A model generated the notes under the pieces. That model searched no databases. It was not told the DNA's origin and saw only the letters and a list, made by a program, of their open reading frames with translations. DNA of 10,635 nucleotides from an uncultured Alphaproteobacteria bacterium (GTDB lineage Bacteria > Pseudomonadota > Alphaproteobacteria > Rhizobiales > Aestuariivirgaceae), in contig CALMLK010000053.1 in the NCBI GenBank assembly GCA_937868035.1, forward strand, positions 1 through 10,635, given 5' to 3'. The position numbers and the translations under genes are program-made. Shown one piece after another: positions 1 to 7,819 of this stretch (its first letter is position 1; every line of letters starts with the position of its first letter).

Positions 1-631
1 CTACGACCAGACGCTGATGGGCGTGGCCTTGACCGGCTATTCCATGCCGATCTTCTGGTGGGGCCTCATCCTCATTCTCGTGATGTCGAACACGCTCGGC
101 CTCACACCGGTGTCGGGCCGCGTCGATCTCATCAAGTTCTATTACCAGCCAGTCACGGGCTTTGCCCTCATCGATTCCCTGCTCTCGGGCCAGAAGGGCG
201 CCTTCTGGGATGCGGTGCGCCATCTCATCCTGCCCTCGATCGTTCTCGGCACCGTGCCGCTTGCCGTCATCGCCCGCATGACGCGCTCGGCGATGCTGGA
301 GGTGCTGGAAGAAGACTACGTGCGCACCGCCCGGGCCAAGGGCCTGTCGATGCGGCGCGTGATCGGGCTTCATGCGTTGCGCAATGCGCTCATCCCCGTC
401 ATCACCTCGATTGGCCTGCAGGTGGGCACGCTGCTCGCCGGCGCCGTGCTGACCGAGACGATCTTTTCCTGGCCGGGTGTCGGCAAGTGGCTGATTGAAT
501 CCATCGGACGGCGCGATTATCCCGCGCTCCAGGGCGGCATCATGCTGATCGCGGCCTGTGTCATCATCGTCAACCTCGGCGTGGACCTGCTCTACGGCCT
601 CATCAATCCACGGATCCGCCATGGCAAGTGA
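1..631 (+). CDS. dppB: Dipeptide ABC transporter permease DppB (5' end missing)
   Basis: Inner-membrane permease subunit of a dipeptide importer, which forms the translocation channel together with DppC. The window opens inside the gene: the reading frame is open from base 2 and gives about 209 C-terminal residues. From memory of E. coli DppB (about 339 residues), roughly 130 N-terminal residues lie upstream. The visible part matches E. coli DppB closely, with GYSMPIFWWG near the window edge, LPSIVLGTVPLAVIARMTRS in the middle, and a complete EAA-type cytoplasmic loop (EDYVRTARAKGL) that contacts the ATPases. It ends in LLYGLINPRIRHGK, the typical DppB C-terminus. At least three strongly hydrophobic membrane segments are visible. 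The last 11 bases overlap the start of dppC, so translation of the two is probably coupled. The family is certain; the dipeptide substrate is inferred from close likeness to Dpp rather than Opp or Nik. Confidence 0.95.
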   Translation, partial: YDQTLMGVALTGYSMPIFWWGLILILVMSNTLGLTPVSGRVDLIKFYYQPVTGFALIDSLLSGQKGAFWDAVRHLILPSIVLGTVPLAVIARMTRSAMLEVLEEDYVRTARAKGLSMRRVIGLHALRNALIPVITSIGLQVGTLLAGAVLTETIFSWPGVGKWLIESIGRRDYPALQGGIMLIAACVIIVNLGVDLLYGLINPRIRHGK

Positions 632-1520
632 AACACTCATCGCCCCGGCAAGGAAACCACCTGGGGCGCTGCGCGCCTTCTGGTCGGCCTTCTCGGAGAA
701 CCGCGGTGCCGTGATCGGCCTGACGGTTGTCTGTTTCGTCGTTCTGCTGGCGTTGTTCGCGCCGCTGCTGGCGCCCTACAATCCCGTCGAACAGTTCAAG
801 GGCGCCACCAAGCTGCCGCCGTTCTGGTCGGAGGGTCACGACCCGCGCTTCTGGCTCGGCACCGATGCGGTGGGCCGCGACATGCTCTCGCGCCTCATGT
901 TCGGGGCGCGCATCTCGCTCTTCATCGGCCTCTCGGTGATGATGGTGTCCATGGCCGTAGGTGTCGCCCTGGGGCTTGCTGCCGCATGGTTCGGCGGCCT
1001 TGTCGATGTGGTCATCATCCGCATCATGGACCTGATCATGGCGATCCCGTCGCTGGTGCTTGCCATCCTCATCATCGCCATCATCGGGCCTTCCCTCACC
1101 AACACGATCATCGCCGTCACCATCGTCTACCTGCCACGCTATGTGCGCCTGGTGCGCGCCTCGGCGCTGGCGGAACTGACCAAGGATTACGTGACGGCGG
1201 CGAAAGTTGCGGGTGTCCGGCCCTTCCGCCTGATGACGGCGACCGTTCTGCCCAACTGTCTGGCACCGCTCATCGTGCAGGCGGCGCTGGGCGTCTCGGA
1301 TGCGATCCTCGAGGCGGCGGGCCTCGGCTTCCTCGGGCTTGGCGCGCAACCGCCAACGCCGGAATGGGGCGCCATGCTGGCTGACACGCGCGACCTCATG
1401 CTGTCACACCCCTGGGTCATGGCGCTGCCGGGCCTGTGCATTCTCATCACCGTCATGGCCATCAACCTGATGGGCGACGGGCTTCGCGATGCCCTCGACC
1501 CGCGCCTGAGGAAGAGCTGA
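621..1520 (+). CDS. dppC: Dipeptide ABC transporter permease DppC
   Basis: Second channel-forming permease of the dipeptide importer, 299 residues, the usual length. The order is a short cytoplasmic N-terminus, a first membrane helix near residues 30-52, then the family segment with GTDAVGRDMLSRL (residues 80-92). Several helices follow between about 98 and 170, then the EAA loop that docks on the ATPases (about residues 180-212, with DYVTAAKVAG). The conserved stretch GFLGLGAQPPTPEWG is at 236-250, and a final helix precedes the NLMGDGLRDALDPRL end. I chose ATG 621 (MASETLIAP) although the frame is open further upstream. It gives the normal family N-terminus, and the upstream codons lie inside dppB. 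The Shine-Dalgarno sequence is weak, so expression probably relies on coupling to dppB, which ends at 631. dppD follows after 4 bases. Confidence 0.95.
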   Translation: MASETLIAPARKPPGALRAFWSAFSENRGAVIGLTVVCFVVLLALFAPLLAPYNPVEQFKGATKLPPFWSEGHDPRFWLGTDAVGRDMLSRLMFGARISLFIGLSVMMVSMAVGVALGLAAAWFGGLVDVVIIRIMDLIMAIPSLVLAILIIAIIGPSLTNTIIAVTIVYLPRYVRLVRASALAELTKDYVTAAKVAGVRPFRLMTATVLPNCLAPLIVQAALGVSDAILEAAGLGFLGLGAQPPTPEWGAMLADTRDLMLSHPWVMALPGLCILITVMAINLMGDGLRDALDPRLRKS

Positions 1521-1524
1521 CACC

Positions 1525-2498
1525 ATGGCGCTTCTCGACATCCAGAATCTCGTCGTCGAATTCCGCACCTCCTCCGGATGGTTCCGCGCCGTCGACGGCG
1601 TGTCGCTCACCGTCGAACAGGGGCAGATCCACGCCATCGTGGGCGAGTCCGGCTCGGGCAAGTCGGTGGCCATGCTCGCCGTCATGGGCCTGCTGCCCAA
1701 GACCGCGCGGGTGACGGCCGACCGCATCACCTTCGATGGCCGCGACTTCCTCACCATCAGCGACGACGCGCGCCGCAAGATCATCGGCAAGGACATGACG
1801 ATGATCTTCCAGGAGCCGATGACGAGCCTCAATCCGTGCTTCACCGTCGGCTTCCAGCTGGGCGAGGCGCTGCAGACCCACCTCGGCATGGACAAGGCGC
1901 AACGCCGCGCCCGCAGCATCGAGCTTCTGGGTGCTGTCGGCATCCCTGCGCCGGAATCGCGCCTCGATGCCTACCCACACCAGTTCTCAGGCGGCATGGC
2001 TCAGCGTGTGATGATTGCCATGGCGCTGGCCTGCAAACCCAAGCTCATCATCGCCGATGAACCGACGACGGCGCTCGACGTCACCATCCAGGCGCAGATC
2101 CTCGACCTGCTCACCAGCCTGCAGAAGGAAACGGGCACGGCCCTCATCCTCATCACCCATTCCATGGGCGTTGTTGCCGAGACCGCCGAGACGGTGAGCG
2201 TGCACTACGCCGGACAGAAGGTGGAGGAGCAGCCGGTGAAGGCGCTCTTCGCCAAACCGCGCCACCCCTACACGGCGGCGTTGCTGGCCTCGCTGCCGGA
2301 ACGCGCCACGGGCCGTCGGCTTCCCTCGATTGCGGGCACGGTGCCGGGGCAGTTCGACCGGCCGCCGGGCTGCCTGTTCGCGCCGCGCTGTTCGCTGGCG
2401 CAGCCCGTGTGCCAGACACCGCCCCCCCTGAAGGACGGCGTGCTCTGCTATTTCCCGCTGAACATCAACACCACGCCGAAGGTGGCGGGAGGTGCGGC

Positions 2499-2502
<4 letters not shown>
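1525..2502 (+). CDS. dppD: Dipeptide ABC transporter ATP-binding protein DppD
   Basis: One of two cytoplasmic ATPases that power dipeptide import; 325 residues, full length. The ABC motifs are intact: Walker A GESGSGKS at 40-47, Q-loop Gln96 in [12 protein letters not shown], signature SGGMAQ at 155-160, Walker B LIIADEP at 174-180 with catalytic Glu179, D-loop SALD-like TALD at 182-185, and switch His212. The C-terminal oligopeptide-transporter extension begins around [10 protein letters not shown] (245-254). It carries four cysteines (283, 289, 296, 308), spaced like those reported to bind a [4Fe-4S] cluster in related peptide importers; the cluster here is inference. ATG 1525 has a purine-rich GAGGAAGAG about 8 bases upstream and gives the MALL start seen in E. 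coli DppD. The stop overlaps the dppF start as ATGA. Confidence 0.96.
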
Positions 2503-3455
<953 letters not shown>

Positions 3456-3467
3456 CGGCATTCCCGT

Positions 3468-3484
3468 GAGGAAGCTGTTTCCTC
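3468..3484 (+). terminator. Weak hairpin behind dppF, possible terminator or processing site
   Basis: In the 57-bp gap between dppF and dapB, GAGGAA (3468-3473) and TTCCTC (3479-3484) form a perfect 6-bp stem with a 5-base loop, 12 bases after the dppF stop. No run of T follows (next bases are TGCCCGCG), so it does not look like a standard intrinsic terminator. It could slow RNA decay from the 3' side, or it could be chance. It does not settle whether dapB is read from the dpp operon. Confidence 0.25.
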
Positions 3485-3512
3485 TGCCCGCGATTTTCGC
3501 TAAGGCGGCGGC

Positions 3513-4319
3513 ATGACACTGAGACTTGCCATCGCCGGGGCCGCGGGCCGCATGGGCCGGGAACTCGCCCGCATCGTTCACGCCACCGAGGGCTGCACGC
3601 TTGCCGGTGGCCTCGAAGCCAAGGCTTCGCCTGCCGTGGGCAGCGACTACGGCGAGATGATCGGGCTTGGAAAACTGGGGGTCAGCATCAGCGATTCACC
3701 CGAAGCGGTGCTCGCGGCCTGTGACGGCATCATCGATTTCACCGTGCCCAAGGCCACCCTTGCGCTGGTGCCGCTCACCGCAGCCCAGCAGAAAATTCAC
3801 GTGATCGGCACAACCGGCATCGATGCCGCCGGTGATGAGGCGATCCGCGCTGCAGCGGCGAAGACCTGCATCATCAAGACCGGCAATTTCTCGCTCGGCG
3901 TCAACCTGCTGGCGGCGCTGGTGAAGAAGGCGGCGGCGGCGCTGGGCGAAGACTTCGACATCGAGGTGCTGGAGATGCATCACCGCATGAAGATCGATGC
4001 GCCATCAGGCACGGCCCTCCTCCTCGGCCAGTCGGCCGCCGATGGCCGCGCGATCTCGCTCAGGGAAAAATCCGTGCGCGTGCGCGACGGCCACACCGGG
4101 GCCCGCAATGCGGGCGACATCGGCTTTGCCACGTTGCGCGGCGGCACCGTGGTGGGTGACCATACCGTAATCTTCGCAGGCAACGGCGAACGGCTGGAAC
4201 TCCGCCACGTGGCCGAGAGCCGCGAACTGTTTGCCCGTGGCGCCGTGAAGGCGGCGCTGTGGGGCAAGGGCCAGAAGCCCGGACTTTATTCAATGATGGA
4301 TGTATTGGGATTGAACTGA
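3513..4319 (+). CDS. dapB: 4-hydroxy-tetrahydrodipicolinate reductase DapB
   Basis: Cytoplasmic enzyme of the diaminopimelate/lysine pathway. It reduces the 4-hydroxy-tetrahydrodipicolinate made by DapA to tetrahydrodipicolinate, using NADH or NADPH, and so supplies cell-wall meso-DAP and lysine. It has 268 residues, the family's usual length. The N-terminal Rossmann domain carries GAAGRMG at 9-15 and the conserved GTTG at 99-102. The catalytic and substrate-binding signature [15 protein letters not shown] spans 154-168, with His156 and Lys160 corresponding to the E. coli catalytic pair His159/Lys163. The C-terminus ([13 protein letters not shown]) is also typical. ATG 3513 is supported by AAGG at 3502-3505, seven bases upstream. 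The gap before it is 57 bp, with no strong promoter that I can recognise. gpmA starts one base after its stop, so the two are almost certainly cotranscribed. Confidence 0.97.
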   Translation: MTLRLAIAGAAGRMGRELARIVHATEGCTLAGGLEAKASPAVGSDYGEMIGLGKLGVSISDSPEAVLAACDGIIDFTVPKATLALVPLTAAQQKIHVIGTTGIDAAGDEAIRAAAAKTCIIKTGNFSLGVNLLAALVKKAAAALGEDFDIEVLEMHHRMKIDAPSGTALLLGQSAADGRAISLREKSVRVRDGHTGARNAGDIGFATLRGGTVVGDHTVIFAGNGERLELRHVAESRELFARGAVKAALWGKGQKPGLYSMMDVLGLN

Positions 4320-4320
4320 C

Positions 4321-4941
4321 ATGAGCGGAACACTGGTGCTTGTCCGTCACGGGCAAAGCGATTGGAACCTGAAGAACCTCTTCACCGGCTGGAAAGACGT
4401 GCCGCTCACCGAGAAGGGCATCGCCGAAGCGCGCGCCGCCGGGCAGCGCCTCAAGGCCAAGAGCCTGAAGTTCGACCTGTGCTTCACCTCGGCGCTGTCG
4501 CGGGCGCAGAACACGCTCAAGCTGATCCTTGAGGAACTGGGACAGACGGGCCTTCCCGAAACGCGTGACCAGGCCCTGAACGAGCGCCACTACGGCGATC
4601 TCACCGGCCTCAACAAGGATGACGCCCGCAAGAAGTTCGGCGAGGAGCAGGTGCACATCTGGCGGCGCAGCTTCGACGTGCCGCCGCCCGGGGGTGAAAG
4701 CCTGAAGGACACGCTGGCCCGTTCACTGCCTTACTACATGCACATGATCCAGCCGCATGTGCTGGACGGCAAGACGGTGCTCGTGGCCGCCCACGGCAAC
4801 TCGCTGCGTTCGCTCATCATGGCGATCGAAGGATTGACGCCCGAACAGATCCTCAAGCGCGAACTCGAAACGGGCGTGCCGGTGGTCTACAAACTCAAGC
4901 CGAACTCGCTGCCGGCCTCGATCGACGTGCTGCACGCGTAA
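4321..4941 (+). CDS. gpmA: 2,3-bisphosphoglycerate-dependent phosphoglycerate mutase
   Basis: Glycolytic/gluconeogenic enzyme that interconverts 3- and 2-phosphoglycerate through a phosphohistidine. Histidine-phosphatase-superfamily motifs are complete: VRHGQSDWN at 8-16 with phospho-acceptor His10, Arg61 in TSALSRAQ, proton-donor Glu88 in [11 protein letters not shown], and the second histidine His158 in [10 protein letters not shown]. At 206 residues it is the shorter form common in alphaproteobacteria rather than the roughly 250-residue E. coli form. [12 protein letters not shown] and PPPGGESL argue for a true mutase rather than a general phosphatase. ATG 4321 follows the dapB stop after one base, with little Shine-Dalgarno sequence, which suggests translation by ribosomes finishing dapB. 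Its 3' end faces the ada-like gene with only 2 bases between stop codons. Confidence 0.95.
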   Translation: MSGTLVLVRHGQSDWNLKNLFTGWKDVPLTEKGIAEARAAGQRLKAKSLKFDLCFTSALSRAQNTLKLILEELGQTGLPETRDQALNERHYGDLTGLNKDDARKKFGEEQVHIWRRSFDVPPPGGESLKDTLARSLPYYMHMIQPHVLDGKTVLVAAHGNSLRSLIMAIEGLTPEQILKRELETGVPVVYKLKPNSLPASIDVLHA

Positions 4942-4943
4942 GC

Positions 4944-5810
4944 TCAGCCCGCCATTTTTCCGGCTTCCCAGCCGAGGATGGCGCGTTTTCTGGTGAGGCC
5001 CCAGTGATAGCCGGTGAGGTCGCCGTATTTTCCCAGCACGCGGTGGCACGGCACCACGAAGGAGATGGGATTGCGCCCGACGGCGGCACCCACGGCGCGG
5101 GCAGCCTTGGGTGAGCCCACGGCGGTGGCAATGTCGCCATAGGTGGTGGCCTTGCCCGTGGGGATTTTCAACAGCGTTTCCCACACGCGGATTTCGAAGT
5201 CCGTGCCGATCATGGTGACCCGCAAGGGCTGGCCGTCGCGCCACGCCCCGGGTGCGAAGATGCGCGCCGCATAGGGCGCCGTGGCGGCGGAATTTTCCGT
5301 GTACTGAGCATTTGGCCAGCGGCCGGTCATGTCTGCGAGCACGGTCTTCTCTTCGCCCGGGTCGGCAAAAGCCAGACCGCAGAGGCCAAAAGCCGTGGTC
5401 ATCACGAGTGCCAGGCCGAAGGGCGAGGGATGATAGCCGTAGGCGATTTCTAGGCCGGCACCCTTCTCCTTGTAGGCGCCGGGCGGCATGCCTTCATGGG
5501 TCACGAAGAGGTCATGAAGGCGGCCAGGTCCGGAGAGGCCCACATCGAGGGCCGTATCAAGAATGCTGGCGCGGTCCTGCAACATGGCGCGGGCGTGATC
5601 CAGCGTCAGCGCCTGCAGAAAGGCCTTGGGCGTCAGCCCGGCCCAGCGGGTGAAGAGACGCTGCAGCCCATCGGGCGACATGCGGGCGCGCGCGGCCAGC
5701 ACATCGAGCGCGGGCTGGTCGCGCCAGTTTTCCGTGAGGAAGGCGAGAACGTCGCGGACGCGGGCGTAATCGTCGAGTTGCGAGATGTGATCGTGTGTCA
5801 TGACCGTCAC
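4944..5810 (-). CDS. Ada-like AraC regulator / O6-methylguanine-DNA methyltransferase fusion
   Basis: Bifunctional repair protein of 288 residues. Residues about 18-118 form an AraC-type double helix-turn-helix (LAARARMSPDGLQRLFTRW, later ALDVGLSGPGRLHDLF). Residues about 120-195 are a ribonuclease-like methyltransferase N-domain, and 202-284 are the DNA-binding alkyltransferase domain. The suicide acceptor Cys255 lies in PCHRV (254-258), with KATTYGDIA upstream and the usual GYHWGLTRKRAIL behind. The cysteine-rich N-terminal domain of E. coli Ada, which takes methyl groups from phosphotriesters and triggers induction, is absent, so the activating signal is unclear. This domain layout is known in many bacteria. 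The start is GTG 5810: GGAG (plus-strand positions 5817-5820) lies 6 bases before it, whereas ATG 5801 would be 15 bases from that site. It lies 55 bases behind the DUF2244 gene and could be cotranscribed with it. Confidence 0.92.
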   Translation of the reverse strand: MTVMTHDHISQLDDYARVRDVLAFLTENWRDQPALDVLAARARMSPDGLQRLFTRWAGLTPKAFLQALTLDHARAMLQDRASILDTALDVGLSGPGRLHDLFVTHEGMPPGAYKEKGAGLEIAYGYHPSPFGLALVMTTAFGLCGLAFADPGEEKTVLADMTGRWPNAQYTENSAATAPYAARIFAPGAWRDGQPLRVTMIGTDFEIRVWETLLKIPTGKATTYGDIATAVGSPKAARAVGAAVGRNPISFVVPCHRVLGKYGDLTGYHWGLTRKRAILGWEAGKMAG

Positions 5811-5815
5811 GCTAG

Positions 5816-5852
5816 GCTCCGCTTGCCGGCACGGCCACCCGAAAACCGGAGC
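5816..5852 (-). promoter_or_regulatory. Possible hairpin covering the ada ribosome-binding site
   Basis: Read on the minus strand, GCTCCG (5852-5847) is followed 25 bases later by its perfect complement CGGAGC (5821-5816). The second arm contains the GGAG Shine-Dalgarno of the ada-like gene, 6 bases ahead of its GTG start. A smaller stem, GCCG-TGC-CGGC, nests in the loop. If folded, the RNA would hide the ribosome-binding site. The arms are only 6 bp, so chance in GC-rich DNA cannot be excluded. Confidence 0.3.
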
Positions 5853-5865
5853 GCATCATCGCCAT

Positions 5866-6327
5866 TCAGATGGCGCGGCGCAGCGCCCGGGCCAGCGACA
5901 GGCGCTCGTCGGCCCCGAGGAAGCTCGCGATCTCGTGGGACTCGCCGTGCGAGCGCAGGAACAGCTTGCCGGTCAATTCGCGCGCCTCGTCCTGTTCCAG
6001 GTCCACCTTCACCCAGCGGCGGTTGAAGGTCACTTCGCGGGGCGCGCGCCCTTCGGCGAGGCGGTGGAGATGCAGCTTGCTGTCTTCGGCAATGATGCGC
6101 TCGGCACAGGCGCTGTCGGCGAAATTGCGCCGGAAGGCCCAGTACATGATCAGCACGTCCAGCCCGCAGAAACCCACCACCGGCCAGGCGCCGATGGCGA
6201 AGAACACGCTGCCGGCAATGAGGTTGAGTATGGCTATCAAGGCCATGACGGCAATGAACCCCTGCCGCGTGAGGGACCGGTGCGGCGTGAGGGTGATGCT
6301 CCAGTTGCGGTGATCACTGTTGCTCAT
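5866..6327 (-). CDS. DUF2244 membrane protein of unknown function
   Basis: A 153-residue protein recognised as DUF2244 by its N-terminal signature TLTPHRSLTRQGF (about 12-24). Two hydrophobic segments follow at about 23-45 and 46-65, the basic turn FRRNF at 65-69, and a soluble C-terminal domain containing EVTFNRRWVKVDL (98-110). No catalytic motif is visible. The likely topology is a short cytoplasmic N-terminus, a two-helix hairpin in the inner membrane and a C-terminal domain of about 85 residues. The function of the family is not known to me. It diverges from nth with 51 bases between start codons and precedes the ada-like gene on the same strand, so it sits between two DNA-repair genes. 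ATG 6327 is the start that keeps the family N-terminus. Overlapping open frames on the plus strand here are shadows. Confidence 0.85.
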   Translation of the reverse strand: MSNSDHRNWSITLTPHRSLTRQGFIAVMALIAILNLIAGSVFFAIGAWPVVGFCGLDVLIMYWAFRRNFADSACAERIIAEDSKLHLHRLAEGRAPREVTFNRRWVKVDLEQDEARELTGKLFLRSHGESHEIASFLGADERLSLARALRRAI

Positions 6328-6378
6328 GACGGGTGTTTACGCAAAAGAAGGAGATCGGACCAGCGGCTGACATTGTTC
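6328..6378. other. Divergent intergenic region between DUF2244 and nth
   Basis: Fifty-one bases separate the two start codons and must carry, or overlap, control elements for both genes. AAGGAG at 6348-6353 is the only good Shine-Dalgarno-like sequence for nth, but it ends 25 bases before ATG 6379. I could not assign a convincing -35/-10 pair to either direction. Confidence 0.4.
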
Positions 6379-7086
6379 ATGGCAAAAATCCCTCCCGGCA
6401 AGACCACATCAGGCAAACCTGCCAAGGCACGGCGGGGTCCGCGCCTTGCGCCGGAAAACGTGCAGGCCATGTTCTTCCGCTTCCACGCCGCCAATCCGGA
6501 ACCCAAGGGAGAGTTGACCTCGCTCAATCCCTTTACCTTTCTGGTGGCCGTCGTCTTGTCGGCGCAAGCCACGGATGAGAGCGTGAACCGCGCCACGGGG
6601 CCGCTGTTTCAGGTGGCGGATACGCCGGAGAAGATGCTGGCGCTGGGCGAGGCCACGCTCACCGACTACATCAAGACCATCGGCCTGTTTCGCGGCAAGG
6701 CGAAGAACGTCATCGCGCTTTCGAAAATGCTGGTGGAGCGGCATGGCTCGCAGGTGCCCCATGACCGCGCCGCGCTGGAGGCCCTGCCGGGTGTCGGCCG
6801 CAAGACCGCCAACGTGGTGCTCAACGCCGTCTTTGGCGAACCCACAATCGCTGTCGATACGCATCTGTTCCGGCTGGGCAACAGGCTCGGACTCGCACCC
6901 GGTGCCACGCCGCTGGAGGTGGAGGAGAAGCTGCTGAAGACGGTACCGCCGCCCTATCTCCAGCATGCGCACCACTGGCTCATCCTGCACGGACGCTACG
7001 TCTGCAAGGCGCGCAAGCCGGAATGCTGGCGCTGCCTCATTGCCGATCTCTGTCCGTTTACGCCGAAGACCCCCGCACCGACCTGA
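6379..7086 (+). CDS. nth: Endonuclease III (DNA glycosylase/AP lyase) Nth
   Basis: Base-excision repair enzyme that removes oxidised pyrimidines and nicks at the abasic site; 235 residues against about 211 in E. coli. The extra length is mainly a basic N-terminal tail of about 22 residues (K/R/P/G rich). The helix-hairpin-helix is LPGVGRKTANVV at 136-147 with catalytic Lys142, and the catalytic Asp160 lies in AVDTHLFRL. The four [4Fe-4S] ligands are Cys209, Cys216, Cys219 and Cys225 with the textbook C-x6-C-x2-C-x5-C spacing. LSAQATDESVN at 60-70 is the usual substrate-side motif. The frame is open far upstream, but that part antiparallels DUF2244 and is a shadow. ATG 6379 is the best start, although TTG 6373 or CTG 6367 would lie closer to the AAGGAG at 6348-6353. 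The last 29 bases overlap the convergent EI24 gene. Confidence 0.95.
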   Translation: MAKIPPGKTTSGKPAKARRGPRLAPENVQAMFFRFHAANPEPKGELTSLNPFTFLVAVVLSAQATDESVNRATGPLFQVADTPEKMLALGEATLTDYIKTIGLFRGKAKNVIALSKMLVERHGSQVPHDRAALEALPGVGRKTANVVLNAVFGEPTIAVDTHLFRLGNRLGLAPGATPLEVEEKLLKTVPPPYLQHAHHWLILHGRYVCKARKPECWRCLIADLCPFTPKTPAPT

Positions 7087-7720
7087 AGAGGTGCACGAAA
7101 TAGGACGTGGCAAAGAGCGGCACGACGAGGTTCAGCACAGGCACCAGCGCCAGCAAGGTCGGGATCAGTCCGGCCACGAACACATCCAGCGCGTGGGCCT
7201 TGCGAAATTCGCGCGCGTCATCCACCGCCATCACGCGCATCGCCGCCATCTCGAAATATTCACGGCTGAGCAGGTAGGCGTTGACCAGCACCAGTGCGAT
7301 GGCACCGAAGCCCGTGAAGATGAGCGGCAAGGCGAGCACGTTCACCAGCAAGACGAGAAGACCGAACTGCACCGCAAGGAGGATGCTCTTCAACGCCGGC
7401 TGGGCCTTGCCGGGCGTAGCCAGTGGATAGTGCTTGCGCTCCACCTTTTCGGCCACCGTGTCGAGATAAAGGCCTGCGAACATGGCGGTCACGGGGGCCA
7501 TGAGAAAGAAGAACGCCACCAGCAGGCCCAGCCCCGCGCCCAACGCCAGGATTGTTTCAAGCCAGGGCCAGGGCACGAAGGTCAGGAACCAGAACAGTGC
7601 CTCGACGCCTGCGAGAATCAACACGAAGAGCAGCAAGGCGAGGCCGATGGCCTTCCACAGGATGCTGCGGAAGTCCGGCGACGTCACATCGCCCAGGGCC
7701 CTGAATGCGGCTTTGATCAT
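7058..7720 (-). CDS. EI24/CysZ-like integral membrane protein
   Basis: A 220-residue, very hydrophobic protein assigned to the EI24 family, whose best known bacterial member is the sulfate permease CysZ. In alphaproteobacteria such proteins are often labelled 'sulfate transporter family protein', but no cysteine-synthesis gene is nearby, so the substrate is unproven. The start MIKAAFRALGDVTSPDFR is typical of the group. Hydrophobic stretches lie at about 23-48, 52-82, 112-133, 134-152 and 178-210. NAYLLSREYFEMAAMR at 147-162 and FVAGLIPTLLALVPVLNLVVP at about 181-201 match the conserved C-terminal half of the family. ATG 7720 has AGGTG about 8 bases upstream. A promoter-like sequence lies at 7790-7818. 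The 3' end enters the nth coding region by 29 bases, so the two genes converge without a spacer. Confidence 0.8.
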   Translation of the reverse strand: MIKAAFRALGDVTSPDFRSILWKAIGLALLLFVLILAGVEALFWFLTFVPWPWLETILALGAGLGLLVAFFFLMAPVTAMFAGLYLDTVAEKVERKHYPLATPGKAQPALKSILLAVQFGLLVLLVNVLALPLIFTGFGAIALVLVNAYLLSREYFEMAAMRVMAVDDAREFRKAHALDVFVAGLIPTLLALVPVLNLVVPLFATSYFVHLFRSVRGSSA

Positions 7721-7739
7721 GGGGTCACACCTACAGCGT

Positions 7740-7819
7740 TTTGACGGCTCGCAGAAACATCAAAATCGCCCGTGTTCTGTTGCTGCGCAATTTTCCTGCA
7801 CTCTCCGGATTCCGTCAAA
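7740..7819. repeat. Inverted TTTGACGG pair
   Basis: TTTGACGG at 7740-7747 and its exact reverse complement CCGTCAAA at 7812-7819 face each other across 64 bases. The second copy is the -35 region of the proposed minus-strand promoter. The pair may be two copies of a regulator site or two -35-like elements; chance is possible for an 8-mer pair. Confidence 0.35.
7790..7818 (-). promoter_or_regulatory. Sigma70-like promoter for the EI24 gene
   Basis: On the minus strand, TTGACG (plus positions 7818-7813; 5 of 6 bases of the -35 consensus) is followed by a 17-base spacer and GAAAAT (7795-7790; 4 of 6 bases of the -10 consensus). Transcription would begin near 7783, leaving a leader of about 60 bases before ATG 7720. 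Found by eye, so moderate confidence only. Confidence 0.4.

Noticed and set aside
603..1349. 248-codon minus-strand open frame opposite dppC
   Set aside because: Its extreme D/H/R content is the antisense image of hydrophobic helices. There is no start signal and no family match.
5800..6378. Long N-terminal extension of nth on the plus strand
   Set aside because: It is simply open by composition and lies antisense to DUF2244. The endonuclease family begins near residue 20 of the 6379 start.
6965..7744. 259-codon plus-strand open frame opposite the EI24 gene
   Set aside because: Its H/Q/E/R-rich composition mirrors a hydrophobic membrane protein on the other strand, so it is a shadow.
7739..7766. 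Plus-strand promoter for the kinase from TTGACG at 7741-7746
   Set aside because: The -35 match is good, but no acceptable -10 lies 16-18 bases downstream; CAAAAT at 7761-7766 is only 14 bases away.
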